A stretch of DNA of 64,000 nt, from assembly GCA_963805985.1 (NCBI GenBank), contig CAWDWG010000008.1:372001-436000 (forward strand). The letters are read 5' to 3'. Made by a program: the position numbers and the translations under genes. The notes under the pieces are model-generated. The model saw only the letters and a program-made list of their open reading frames with translations, made no database searches and was not told the origin of the DNA. Below are positions 17,193 to 25,663 of the stretch, one piece after another (within the stretch, counting starts at the first letter, position 1; every line of letters starts with the position of its first letter). Source of the stretch: Bog-257 sp963805985 (GTDB lineage Bacteria; Acidobacteriota; Terriglobia; Terriglobales; Acidobacteriaceae).

Positions 17193-18269
17193 TTAGTGCG
17201 CGGCTGCGGTGCCGGCGGTTTGGCGGGCGGCGGGATTGGCGACAGGGTCGGCGACGGTGCGATCGAGCACTTTGGCAATCTGCCGCACCTCTTTCATCAG
17301 CTGCACGAACTGATCGGGATAGAGCGACTGCTTGCCGTCGCTGAGCGCGCGATCGGGATCGGGATGGACTTCGATGATGAGACCATCGGCTCCCACGGCG
17401 ACAGCGGCGCGCGACAGCGGCGTGACCTTGTTGCGCTTGCCGGTGCCGTGGCTGGGATCGACGATGATGGGCAGGTGGCTGAGCCGCTGCACTGCGGGCA
17501 CGACGCTGAGGTCGAGTGTGTTACGCGTGTGGTCGGCGAAGGTGCGGACGCCACGCTCGCAGAGCACGACGTTGTAGTTGCCCTCGCTCATCACGTACTC
17601 GGCGGCCATGAGGAACTCTTCTACTGTGGCCGACATGCCGCGCTTGAGCAGAACCGGCTTGCGCGAACGGCCGGCGCGCTTGAGCAGCGAGAAGTTCTGC
17701 ATGTTGCGCGCGCCGATCTGGATCATGTCGGCGTACTTCTCGACCAGGTCGAGCGATTCGTTGTCGACAGCTTCGGTGACGATGAGCAGGCCGAAGCGAT
17801 CGCGGATCTCGGCGAGGATCTTTAGGCCATCTTCGGCGAGACCCTGGAACGAGTACGGCGAAGTGCGCGGCTTGTAAGCGCCGCCGCGGAAGAAGCGCGC
17901 ACCGGCGCGAGCGACGTGGTCGGCAGTGGCGAAGGCCTGATCGCGGCTCTCGATGGCGCAGGGGCCGGCCATGACGGCAACTTCTTGGCCGCCGACGGTC
18001 GCATCGGAGTTGGCGAAGCGGACAACGGTGTCGTCTTCCTTGAGATCGCGGCTGACCAGCTTGTAGGGCTTGCTAACGCGAATGACTTCCTGCACACCCA
18101 ACATTTCGTCGAATGTGCCGGGATCGAGTTCGGTTTCGTTGCCGGTGATACCGATGGCAGTGCGCTGCGCTCCGGGCATGGAGTGCGCGCGGAAGCCCAG
18201 ACTCTCGATTCGTTCGCAGACCTGGCGCACGTTCTCTTCGGAAGCGTGCGCTTTCATGACAATCAGCAT
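17193..18269 (-). CDS. aroF: 3-deoxy-7-phosphoheptulonate synthase (DAHP synthase)
   Basis: A 358-residue type I-beta DAHP synthase, the first enzyme of the shikimate pathway (phosphoenolpyruvate plus erythrose 4-phosphate). An N-terminal ferredoxin/ACT-like regulatory domain (MLIVMKAHASEENVRQVCER, residues 1-70) precedes the barrel. Conserved barrel motifs: VAVMAGPCAIES, FFRGGAYKPRTSPYSFQG, IQIGARNMQNFSLL, KPVLLKRG and LPIIVDPSHGTGKR. The N-terminal domain suggests feedback control by an aromatic amino acid, as in the Thermotoga enzyme. The start codon is the only one compatible with a complete regulatory domain. Confidence 0.95.
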   Translation of the reverse strand: MLIVMKAHASEENVRQVCERIESLGFRAHSMPGAQRTAIGITGNETELDPGTFDEMLGVQEVIRVSKPYKLVSRDLKEDDTVVRFANSDATVGGQEVAVMAGPCAIESRDQAFATADHVARAGARFFRGGAYKPRTSPYSFQGLAEDGLKILAEIRDRFGLLIVTEAVDNESLDLVEKYADMIQIGARNMQNFSLLKRAGRSRKPVLLKRGMSATVEEFLMAAEYVMSEGNYNVVLCERGVRTFADHTRNTLDLSVVPAVQRLSHLPIIVDPSHGTGKRNKVTPLSRAAVAVGADGLIIEVHPDPDRALSDGKQSLYPDQFVQLMKEVRQIAKVLDRTVADPVANPAARQTAGTAAAH

Positions 18270-18341
18270 GGGAGACCCCTCTGTTGGTGACTAGTGTACC
18301 GTTCGGCGATGGGCGGGGCAATTGAACGATCGTTCACTCGG

Positions 18342-18893
18342 TCACGACTGCAGCATCTCCAGCAGCTTGAGCGTAGTGGCCCAGTTGCGAGCGGTGGCGA
18401 CGGTGGAGAGCCGAGAGTCGAAGTAGGCGCTGGTGAGCTTTGACCGGCCCGCGCCGTTGGGAAGGTGCATGTAGACCTCGCGGCCGGAAACATGGAAGCG
18501 ATCGCCGGGCGAGCGATTGGGATCAAGGCTCTTGACGGCTGCGGTGGTCGGCTCATCGGCAAGGAAGTAGACGTACAGCGTGATCTCTGGCAATCCGGCT
18601 CTTAGAAAGGGATTGCTGCTTGCCACCTTTTGCATCTCATCGCGATTGCGCAAGATGATCGGCGCGGAGAAACCGAAGCGGTCTTCGATCTTCTTGCCAA
18701 GAATCGCGGGCAGGCTTTTCGCTACCTTCGGCGGTGCGGTGAAGACCACGTTGCCGCTCTGAATGTAACTGCGCACGTTGACGCATTTGGCCTCGGTGAA
18801 CATCTCGACCAGCTGCTTCATCGGCACGATGTGTTTGCCGCCGACATTGATGCCGCGCAGCAGCGCGACGTAGCTGTTGCTTACCGAGTCCAT
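18342..18893 (-). CDS. DUF1697 family protein
   Basis: A 183-residue cytoplasmic protein of DUF1697, with the usual opening YVALLRGINVGGKHIVPMKQL and the VRSYIQSGNVVF and YVYFLADEP blocks. The function is not established. Its start overlaps the end of the upstream secreted-protein gene by 13 bases, implying translational coupling. Confidence 0.9.
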   Translation of the reverse strand: MDSVSNSYVALLRGINVGGKHIVPMKQLVEMFTEAKCVNVRSYIQSGNVVFTAPPKVAKSLPAILGKKIEDRFGFSAPIILRNRDEMQKVASSNPFLRAGLPEITLYVYFLADEPTTAAVKSLDPNRSPGDRFHVSGREVYMHLPNGAGRSKLTSAYFDSRLSTVATARNWATTLKLLEMLQS

Positions 18894-19492
18894 GTCGTCC
18901 CGTTGTCCCAGTCGATGCGGTTACCGTCAGAGCTGATGGTGCCGTCGATGCGCTGGCCCGACCAGGTGGTCGTGATGCGACTGGAGTTGTCGAAGGAGCC
19001 GTTCGCGGTCTGGCCGACTTCGTTCTTCAGCGTGAGATTGCCTTTCTTCTGGCGAATGGTGCAGCGCAGCGAGTGGTTGCCGTCGCGATACCAGGTGCCG
19101 TCGAGATTGGGGCGACGCCCGCCTCCACTGCCGCTGCAGCGCATCCAATAGGTGCCGTTGGTCCAGTCGATGCGCAGGCCGTCGGAGCTGAGCGTGCCGC
19201 GGACGAACTGCCACTGATCGGCGCTGAACTCGGTCTGCTGCATGTTGGTGAAGTGACCGGTCGAGGTGCTTCCCTGCTCGTTGGTGAAGCTGAGGAACGC
19301 GCCGTTGCTGCTGATGGAGCAGCGCTTGTTCTTGTCGCCCTGGGCGCACCAATCGCCGGCAATGCGGGAAGCCTGTCCGAAGTCCTGCGGCAGAGGCGCG
19401 GCGAAGGCGCGGGATCGCACGTGACCAAGGCCGAAGACGATGGCAGCGCTCAACAGGGCGACGCCTGCGGATTTCGCGATGCGGGACAACAT
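18881..19492 (-). CDS. Secreted protein with two internal repeats
   Basis: A 203-residue exported protein of no recognised family. After the signal peptide (MLSRIAKSAGVALLSAAIVFGLG...FAA) there are two or three copies of a beta-rich unit: a Ser/Asn-Gly strand, a variable strand, then the pair GTLSSDGLRIDWTNGTYWMR and GTISSDGNRIDWDNGTTWTR. Two Cys flank the first unit (WCAQGDKNKRC) and further Cys occur at MRCSG and LRCTI. The repeats suggest a small carbohydrate- or ligand-binding beta domain. The gene overlaps the DUF1697 gene. Confidence 0.75.
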   Translation of the reverse strand: MLSRIAKSAGVALLSAAIVFGLGHVRSRAFAAPLPQDFGQASRIAGDWCAQGDKNKRCSISSNGAFLSFTNEQGSTSTGHFTNMQQTEFSADQWQFVRGTLSSDGLRIDWTNGTYWMRCSGSGGGRRPNLDGTWYRDGNHSLRCTIRQKKGNLTLKNEVGQTANGSFDNSSRITTTWSGQRIDGTISSDGNRIDWDNGTTWTR

Positions 19493-19673
19493 TGCGCCTC
19501 CTGATAATCACCCAGGTCTCGAATCGCGCGAGAGCTGTGACACCCATTTCGCGCCGAACGGTCTCGATGTGGATCAGACGGGCAAAGCATATCAGAAGTT
19601 ATCGCGGCGGCGGTCGTAATCGGCATTGCGCGCGGCAGCCAAACCCGGCACAATCGGAATAGGAAGTTGCTGA

Positions 19674-20363
19674 TTGCGACAGGACATCCATAGCGAGCAG
19701 GACGAAGTTGCCGAGGTCGATGCCGGCGCTGCGGCCAAGCCGCGTGCTGCGAGCGCGAGTCGCATGGTCCCGGCAGGCAGCCAGCTCTTGACGAACCGCT
19801 TCTGGACGGCGCCGAACCAGATCACGCTGCTGCGGCTCATCTTCATTCCGTTCGTTATCATCTCGGTATTCGACGCGCAGTGGCGATGGGCGCTTGTCCT
19901 GCTGCTGGCGGCCGCGGCCAGCGACGCACTCGACGGCCTGCTGGCCCGCGCGCTACGTCAGCAGACGCTACTCGGCCAATACCTCGATCCCATCGCCGAC
20001 AAGCTGCTGCTCAGCTCGCTCTTCCTGGTGCTGTCGTTCGTCAGGAAGATTCCCTGGCGCTACACGATCGCGGTCTTCAGCCGCGATCTTTGCATCGTGG
20101 CGACGGCCGTGGTGCTGTACGCCGCCGTCGGCTTTCGCGACTTCCGTCCCAGCATCTTCGGCAAGCTGAACACGGCGTGCCAGATCGCGACCGTCTTCTT
20201 CGTTGTGCTCTCGCAGGTGGTGGAGACGCGCTGGCTACCGATGCTGGTAAAGCTCCTGCTCTACGGGACGTTCACCTTTACCACCATTTCCGGTGTGCAC
20301 TACGTGCTGCTGACCGGATATCGACTGCGCAATGTGAACCACAAGACAGTGGCCAGCAGCTAG
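19674..20363 (+). CDS. pgsA: CDP-alcohol phosphatidyltransferase (PgsA-like)
   Basis: A 229-residue inner-membrane enzyme that transfers a phosphatidyl group from CDP-diacylglycerol to an alcohol, most likely glycerol 3-phosphate. The family motif DALDGLLARALRQQ...LGQYLDPIADK matches the Dx2DGx2ARx8Gx3Dx3D signature. It has five or six transmembrane helices. The start is a TTG after AGGAAG; an internal ATG at 19764 would remove a polar Ala-rich tail and is also possible. Substrate assignment is by resemblance only. Confidence 0.85.
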   Translation: MRQDIHSEQDEVAEVDAGAAAKPRAASASRMVPAGSQLLTNRFWTAPNQITLLRLIFIPFVIISVFDAQWRWALVLLLAAAASDALDGLLARALRQQTLLGQYLDPIADKLLLSSLFLVLSFVRKIPWRYTIAVFSRDLCIVATAVVLYAAVGFRDFRPSIFGKLNTACQIATVFFVVLSQVVETRWLPMLVKLLLYGTFTFTTISGVHYVLLTGYRLRNVNHKTVASS

Positions 20364-20367
20364 AAGA

Positions 20368-20498
20368 GCGTTGTCAGTTGTCGGTTGTCGGCAGCTAACG
20401 CCCGGAGCAACCCGCCCCATCCACACCTGCAAACCGTCCGTCGTCGGTTATAGTCAGTCCAGCACTTCTGACAACCGACAACGGACAACCGACAACGC
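20368..20498. repeat. Inverted-repeat-bounded intergenic element B
   Basis: The left arm (20368-20391), built of GTTGTC-type units, is complementary to the right arm (20475-20498) at 22 of 24 positions. Each arm is itself an imperfect tandem repeat (GTTGTCAGTTGTCGGTTGTC). It fills almost all the space between pgsA and the EamA gene, ending five bases before its ATG. Confidence 0.7.
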
Positions 20499-20503
20499 CT
20501 TCC

Positions 20504-21457
20504 ATGCCGTCCGACCGCCATCACCGCCTGAAGGTCATTGTTGCCTTCGCGCTGGTCTACGTCTTCTGGGGATCGACGTACCTTGCCATCGGCATTGCCG
20601 ACCAGGAGCGGCTTCCGCCGGCGGTGATGTGCGCGATCCGCTTCGCCATCGCCGGATCGCTGATGCTGGCCGCGCTCGCCATGACGGGCCGGCGCGTGCG
20701 GATCACACTGCAGCAGGCTGCGCGGCTGGCGACCATCGGCTGCCTGCTGCTGGTGGGCGGCAACTTCGGACTCGCCTGGGCCGAGCAGTTTGTGCCGACC
20801 GGCTTCGCCGCGCTGATCATCGCCGTCACGCCCATCTGGTTTCTGGTGCTGGAGACCTTCGTCTTTCGCGGCCACCGGCTTTCGCGTCGCGGTCTGGCCG
20901 GTGTGGGGCTCGGCATCGCCGGCGTCGCGCTGCTGTTCTGGAGCAAGTTCGAACATCGCGCCGCGCTCGGCGTCATGCCACTCGTGGCTGCCTGCACCGT
21001 GCTGCTGGCGACGTTCAGCTGGGCGCTAGGTTCGGTGCTGTCGAGCAAGTGGAAGATGCCGGTCGATCCGTTCACCGGCACGGCGTGGCAGATGCTGTTT
21101 GCGTGCGCCGGCAACGCCATCGTCGCCGTCGTCAGCGGCGAGGTGCGGAACATCGTGATCACGCGCCGGGCCATGCTGGCCGTGCTCTACCTCGTCATCT
21201 TCGGATCGTGGGTGGGATACTCGGCGTACATCTGGTTGCTCAAGCACGTGCCCACGCCCAAGGTCGCAACCTACGCGTATGTCAATCCGCTAGTCGCGGT
21301 GTTTCTGGGATGGCTCATCCTCAGCGAGCGGCTGGATGGATTTGTCTTCGTGGGGATGGTGATCGTCGTGATGGGAGTGGCGCTGGTGACGACCGCTAAG
21401 GTGCGTGAAGCCTCGACCCAAGGACCGCTGCTGACGGAGTTGGAGCCGGAGGCGTAG
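20504..21457 (+). CDS. EamA/DMT family transporter
   Basis: A 317-residue inner-membrane protein of the drug/metabolite transporter superfamily, with ten hydrophobic helices arranged as two EamA repeats. The first begins VIVAFALVYVFWGSTYLAIGIADQ, the second around TVLLATFSWALGSVLSSKW, and it ends with the conserved VATYAYVNPLVAVFLGWLILSERL. Such proteins export or import small metabolites; the substrate is unknown. No clear ribosome site precedes the ATG because the inverted-repeat element abuts it. Confidence 0.9.
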   Translation: MPSDRHHRLKVIVAFALVYVFWGSTYLAIGIADQERLPPAVMCAIRFAIAGSLMLAALAMTGRRVRITLQQAARLATIGCLLLVGGNFGLAWAEQFVPTGFAALIIAVTPIWFLVLETFVFRGHRLSRRGLAGVGLGIAGVALLFWSKFEHRAALGVMPLVAACTVLLATFSWALGSVLSSKWKMPVDPFTGTAWQMLFACAGNAIVAVVSGEVRNIVITRRAMLAVLYLVIFGSWVGYSAYIWLLKHVPTPKVATYAYVNPLVAVFLGWLILSERLDGFVFVGMVIVVMGVALVTTAKVREASTQGPLLTELEPEA

Positions 21458-21483
21458 GTTTCGTTGTCGCTGAGACGAGGCGC

Positions 21484-21517
21484 CCCACCCAAGCCTTTTT
21501 GTTTGCGTGGGTGTTTT
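21484..21517 (+). terminator. Probable terminator after the EamA gene
   Basis: CACCCA (21486-21491) pairs with TGGGTG (21508-21513), with GC pairs continuing inward, and TTTT follows directly. It lies 27 bases after the EamA stop. The CCCACCCAAGC arm recurs in the hairpin at 24158. Confidence 0.5.
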
Positions 21518-21569
21518 GCTGTGCGGCCCATCACATCTGCGTCGCGCTCCGGTCAATTAGAATATCCCC

Positions 21570-22340
21570 ATGGACTCTTTCGTCATTGCAGGCCGCCAGT
21601 TCCGTTCGCGCCTGATCGTCGGCACGGGCAAGTACAAATCCGGACAAGAGACCGCGCGCGCCATCGCCGCCAGCGGTGCCGAGATGGTCACCGTTGCCGT
21701 CCGCCGCGTCGAACTCGATCGCAGCAAAGAATCGCTGCTCGACTTCATCGATCCGCAGAAGTACTTCCTGCTGCCCAACACCGCCGGCTGCTACACCGCC
21801 GACGAGGCCATCCGCACCGCGCGTCTTGGCCGTGAGGTCGGGCTCTCCGATTGGGTGAAGATCGAGGTCATCGGCGATCAGCAGACGCTCTTTCCCGACG
21901 TGCAGGCCACCATCGAAGCCACTCGCACGCTAGTAAAGGAAGGCTTCACGGTTCTGCCGTATACCTCTGATGACATTGTGGTTGCGAAGCGCCTGATTGA
22001 CGCTGGGGCCAGCGCGGTGATGCCGCTTGGTGCGCCCATCGGCAGCGGCATGGGCATCCAGAATCAAGCCAACATCCGCATCCTGCGCGAGATGATCACC
22101 GGCGTTCCGCTCATCGTCGACGCGGGCGTGGGTACGGCATCCGATGCGGCCATTGCGATGGAGCTTGGCGTCGATGGCGTGCTGATGAATACCGGCATTG
22201 CCGGAGCGCAGGAGCCCGAGCTGATGGCCGAAGCGATGAAGAACGCAGTCATTGCCGGCCGCCAGGCCTACCTCGCCGGCCGCATGCCCAGGAAGCTCTA
22301 CGCCACCGCCAGTTCGCCCCTGGCCGGCGTCGTGCGATAA
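21570..22340 (+). CDS. thiG: Thiazole synthase
   Basis: A 256-residue TIM-barrel enzyme that makes the thiazole phosphate of thiamine from deoxyxylulose 5-phosphate, dehydroglycine and ThiS thiocarboxylate. Conserved segments: FRSRLIVGTGKYKSGQ, AVRRVELDR, LPNTAGCYTADEAIRTARLGRE, WVKIEVIGDQQTLFPD and VMPLGAPIGSGMG. The catalytic Lys lies in WVKIEVIGD. No thiS, thiF, thiH or thiC is nearby and no TPP riboswitch is visible upstream, unlike the common thiamine operon. Confidence 0.96.
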   Translation: MDSFVIAGRQFRSRLIVGTGKYKSGQETARAIAASGAEMVTVAVRRVELDRSKESLLDFIDPQKYFLLPNTAGCYTADEAIRTARLGREVGLSDWVKIEVIGDQQTLFPDVQATIEATRTLVKEGFTVLPYTSDDIVVAKRLIDAGASAVMPLGAPIGSGMGIQNQANIRILREMITGVPLIVDAGVGTASDAAIAMELGVDGVLMNTGIAGAQEPELMAEAMKNAVIAGRQAYLAGRMPRKLYATASSPLAGVVR

Positions 22341-22661
22341 AGAACGATTCGACGCCTACAAAGGGCACTTCCGGCCCACGGTTCGCGCCGGCCGAAAAGC
22401 TGAGAGGCCCTTCCGCTTCTGGGGAGGGTCCTGCTCGCTTTTCGCGAAACACATGTCCTCGGGCAAACTAGCTAGCAGCTCAAATGCTCGAACCATATCG
22501 CTGTGGCGAAATGCCTGTGATGCTGTGTCCATGCAATCCCCGCATAAGTAAATACAGTCGCGTGCCTCACTCTGTCATCCCGGAAGGGGCCTGCTTTTCT
22601 CCAATCTTCTGTTAGCGTGGGAACCGTGCGCCGAACGGTCCACGACTCACGTTCCACGATC
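22341..22661. other. Intergenic region without recognised gene
   Basis: 321 bases between convergent thiG and the secreted protein gene. A weak inverted repeat (GTGGGAACCGTG near 22617 with CACGTTCCAC near 22653) lies next to the secreted protein's stop. Nothing else is recognised. Confidence 0.4.
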
Positions 22662-23879
22662 CTACGGCACAGTCACCTTTACCTTCGCCGTCGTCCTGCC
22701 ATACTGATTCGTCGCGTACAGCGTATACGTCGTCGTCGCCAGCGGATTCACGGTGACATTATTTCCCCGAATCGCTCCCACCGTAGGTGACACAATGTAG
22801 TACTCCCCGTTTGTGACACTCCAGCTCAGCGTAACCGGATCTCCCGATCCTCCCGACGATGTCGCCGTAAAGCTATTGATCGTCGGATTCGGCCCGGTTG
22901 GCACATTCTGCGGCGTGTACAGCGGCGAAATCAGCACCACTTCGAAATCCGATGCCGTGACCGAATGCAGATTGCCAAGGTCGTCATTGTTCCACCGCAT
23001 ATCGGTCGTGCCCGTAAGGAACATCGATGAGCCGTTGTCGGCCATGATCGCGCCATACTGCTTCAGCGCGGTCAGGATCACCTGGTTGGTCTTTGAGAAG
23101 CCGGAGATGTCGTAGCTTGCCTTCAGCCGCAGCCGCATGCCCATCGGCGCTGCGTATTGGTCGTTGGAATTCGCCGCCCAGTGCGATGCCGGCGGGGTGA
23201 ACGCCTCCGTGCTGTTTTGCAGCGTTATGCGGACCGCGTGATTGATCGCACCCGCCTGCACCTCGTCGGCGCGCACCAGTCCCGGCAGAATCGGCAGGCC
23301 CGCGGCGTCGGCCGAAGTCCAGGTATACGGCCGCGTCTCGTTCGCTTCCAGGTCCCACACCGCACCCGAGCCCGCGTTCCATCCCAGCGGGCCAAAATTG
23401 AACGCGTAGTACAGCTCGTACAGCCAACAGTTTCCCTTGTCGACGATCAACACATGCCGGTCGCCGTTGCCCGGCTGAGGAAAGCCCTCAATCAGCGCGT
23501 TGGCTGGGATCGGCATGGGGCCAGGATCGCTCTCGTCGCCGTACAAGGTGTAGTTGATGCTGAGATAGGGCTGCGTGCTGGGTACCACAATGTAGGGGAT
23601 GCCGATGGTCTGCCCGTCGTACAGCCCGGCGCCGAAATCAGGATGCAGCGGCGTGCCGCCACCGATCTCGGCGATGTAGTTGGCGGAGTTCGGATCGACC
23701 TGCGCGCTGGAAATGTTGGTGTTCCACAGGCTGTTGGACGGGAAGGGAACGAAGCCGTTGAAGCTGCCCATCGGCCCCAGCGTCATCACATTGCAGGGGT
23801 CGCTCTGGGCGAAGGCCACACTGGCCATCAGCAAAAGGCTGGTAAGCAACAACAATCCGGGCAGGGATATCCGCTGCAT
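22662..23879 (-). CDS. Secreted protein with C-terminal Ig-like domain
   Basis: A 405-residue exported protein of unknown function. Signal peptide MQRISLPGLLLLTSLLLMASVAFA; a main domain of about 280 residues containing FNGFVPFPSNSLWNTNIS, GDRHVLIVDKGNCWLYELY and HAVRITLQNSTEAFTPPASH; then a C-terminal beta domain (INSFTATSSGGSGDPVTLSW ... TTTYTLYATNQYGRTTAKVKV) like the Ig-like repeats in extracellular hydrolases. Paired Trp, Asn and Asp residues and the HxxR motif suggest a carbohydrate- or polymer-acting enzyme, but I cannot assign a family. Confidence 0.75.
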   Translation of the reverse strand: MQRISLPGLLLLTSLLLMASVAFAQSDPCNVMTLGPMGSFNGFVPFPSNSLWNTNISSAQVDPNSANYIAEIGGGTPLHPDFGAGLYDGQTIGIPYIVVPSTQPYLSINYTLYGDESDPGPMPIPANALIEGFPQPGNGDRHVLIVDKGNCWLYELYYAFNFGPLGWNAGSGAVWDLEANETRPYTWTSADAAGLPILPGLVRADEVQAGAINHAVRITLQNSTEAFTPPASHWAANSNDQYAAPMGMRLRLKASYDISGFSKTNQVILTALKQYGAIMADNGSSMFLTGTTDMRWNNDDLGNLHSVTASDFEVVLISPLYTPQNVPTGPNPTINSFTATSSGGSGDPVTLSWSVTNGEYYIVSPTVGAIRGNNVTVNPLATTTYTLYATNQYGRTTAKVKVTVP

Positions 23880-24058
23880 GGTCGTGCTCCTGGATCTTGG
23901 ATTCCCCCACAGTCAGCCCGGTTGAGCGAAGCATATCACCATAAGAGGCAATCCAGACACTGGTTTCTCGATATGTTTCTAAAGCTAAGACCTATCCCAT
24001 CCTGGTTCACGGACTCGCGCTTGAGGTCAGGTAGGAACAGTACGAATCAGAAGATTGT

Positions 24059-24095
24059 CATCACGAGGAGGCCGTAAGGCCGACGAGGGATCTGC
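24059..24095 (-). repeat. Hairpin repeat R1 (copy e, reverse orientation)
   Basis: Read on the minus strand: GCAGATCCCTCGTCGG ... CTCGTGATG. The core stem is GGCC (24070-24073), GTAA, GGCC (24078-24081). It belongs to the 357-base gap 23880-24236, which otherwise holds only the hairpin at 24158 and no gene. Confidence 0.6.
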
Positions 24096-24157
24096 TGTTT
24101 GGTATTGCTAGAAGGATGTCCCACTCAATGGCAGCGAACCATCCGAGCCGCGGGTGC

Positions 24158-24185
24158 CCCACCCAAGCTGTTTTGCTTGGGTGGG
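24158..24185. terminator. Perfect 11-bp hairpin downstream of acyl-CoA dehydrogenase
   Basis: CCCACCCAAGC, loop TGTTTT, GCTTGGGTGGG. It lies 52 bases beyond the acyl-CoA dehydrogenase stop on the minus strand and can act as a terminator stem, although no T-run follows. The same arm sequence occurs at 21484, so it may be a dispersed repeat. Confidence 0.5.
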
Positions 24186-24236
24186 ACTGTCGGAAGCCTG
24201 CATTGCCGGTCGCGGTAAAGGATCGGCCACCGACCA

Positions 24237-25415
<1,179 letters not shown>

Positions 25416-25595
25416 GATGGCAATCCTTGAATAGAAGTTCGAAACCCTTGATTCTAGCACTCAGGCGGTGTGAGATTGGAGCGGGTACTTCGTTTGTGCA
25501 GCGCCCTTGCTTCGACTTGGAACTCCGCCCGGACTCGGAATCCCGCTTTACCTTTGCGACGATCCCGTCCCGCCTTGCGGGGCGACTCAGCTCAG

Positions 25596-25614
25596 CCCAG
25601 GACGAAGTCCTGGG
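25596..25614. repeat. Perfect hairpin with GAA loop
   Basis: CCCAGGAC, GAA, GTCCTGGG: perfect 8-bp stem in the gap between the acyl-CoA dehydrogenase and the MscS gene. A smaller stem, CCCGCCTTGCGGGG, precedes it. Probably another member of the dispersed hairpin class. Confidence 0.55.
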
Positions 25615-25663
25615 TGGTCGTTTCGAAAAGAGGCTGGGTCACGGAAGGGACTGGCCGGCAAGC

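Noticed and set aside
21458..21569. TPP riboswitch before thiG
   Set aside because: The conserved CUGAGA and ACCUGAU elements are absent from the short leader.
5451..24185. CRISPR array formed by the hairpin repeats
   Set aside because: Copies are kilobases apart, in both orientations, with no regular spacers and no cas genes.
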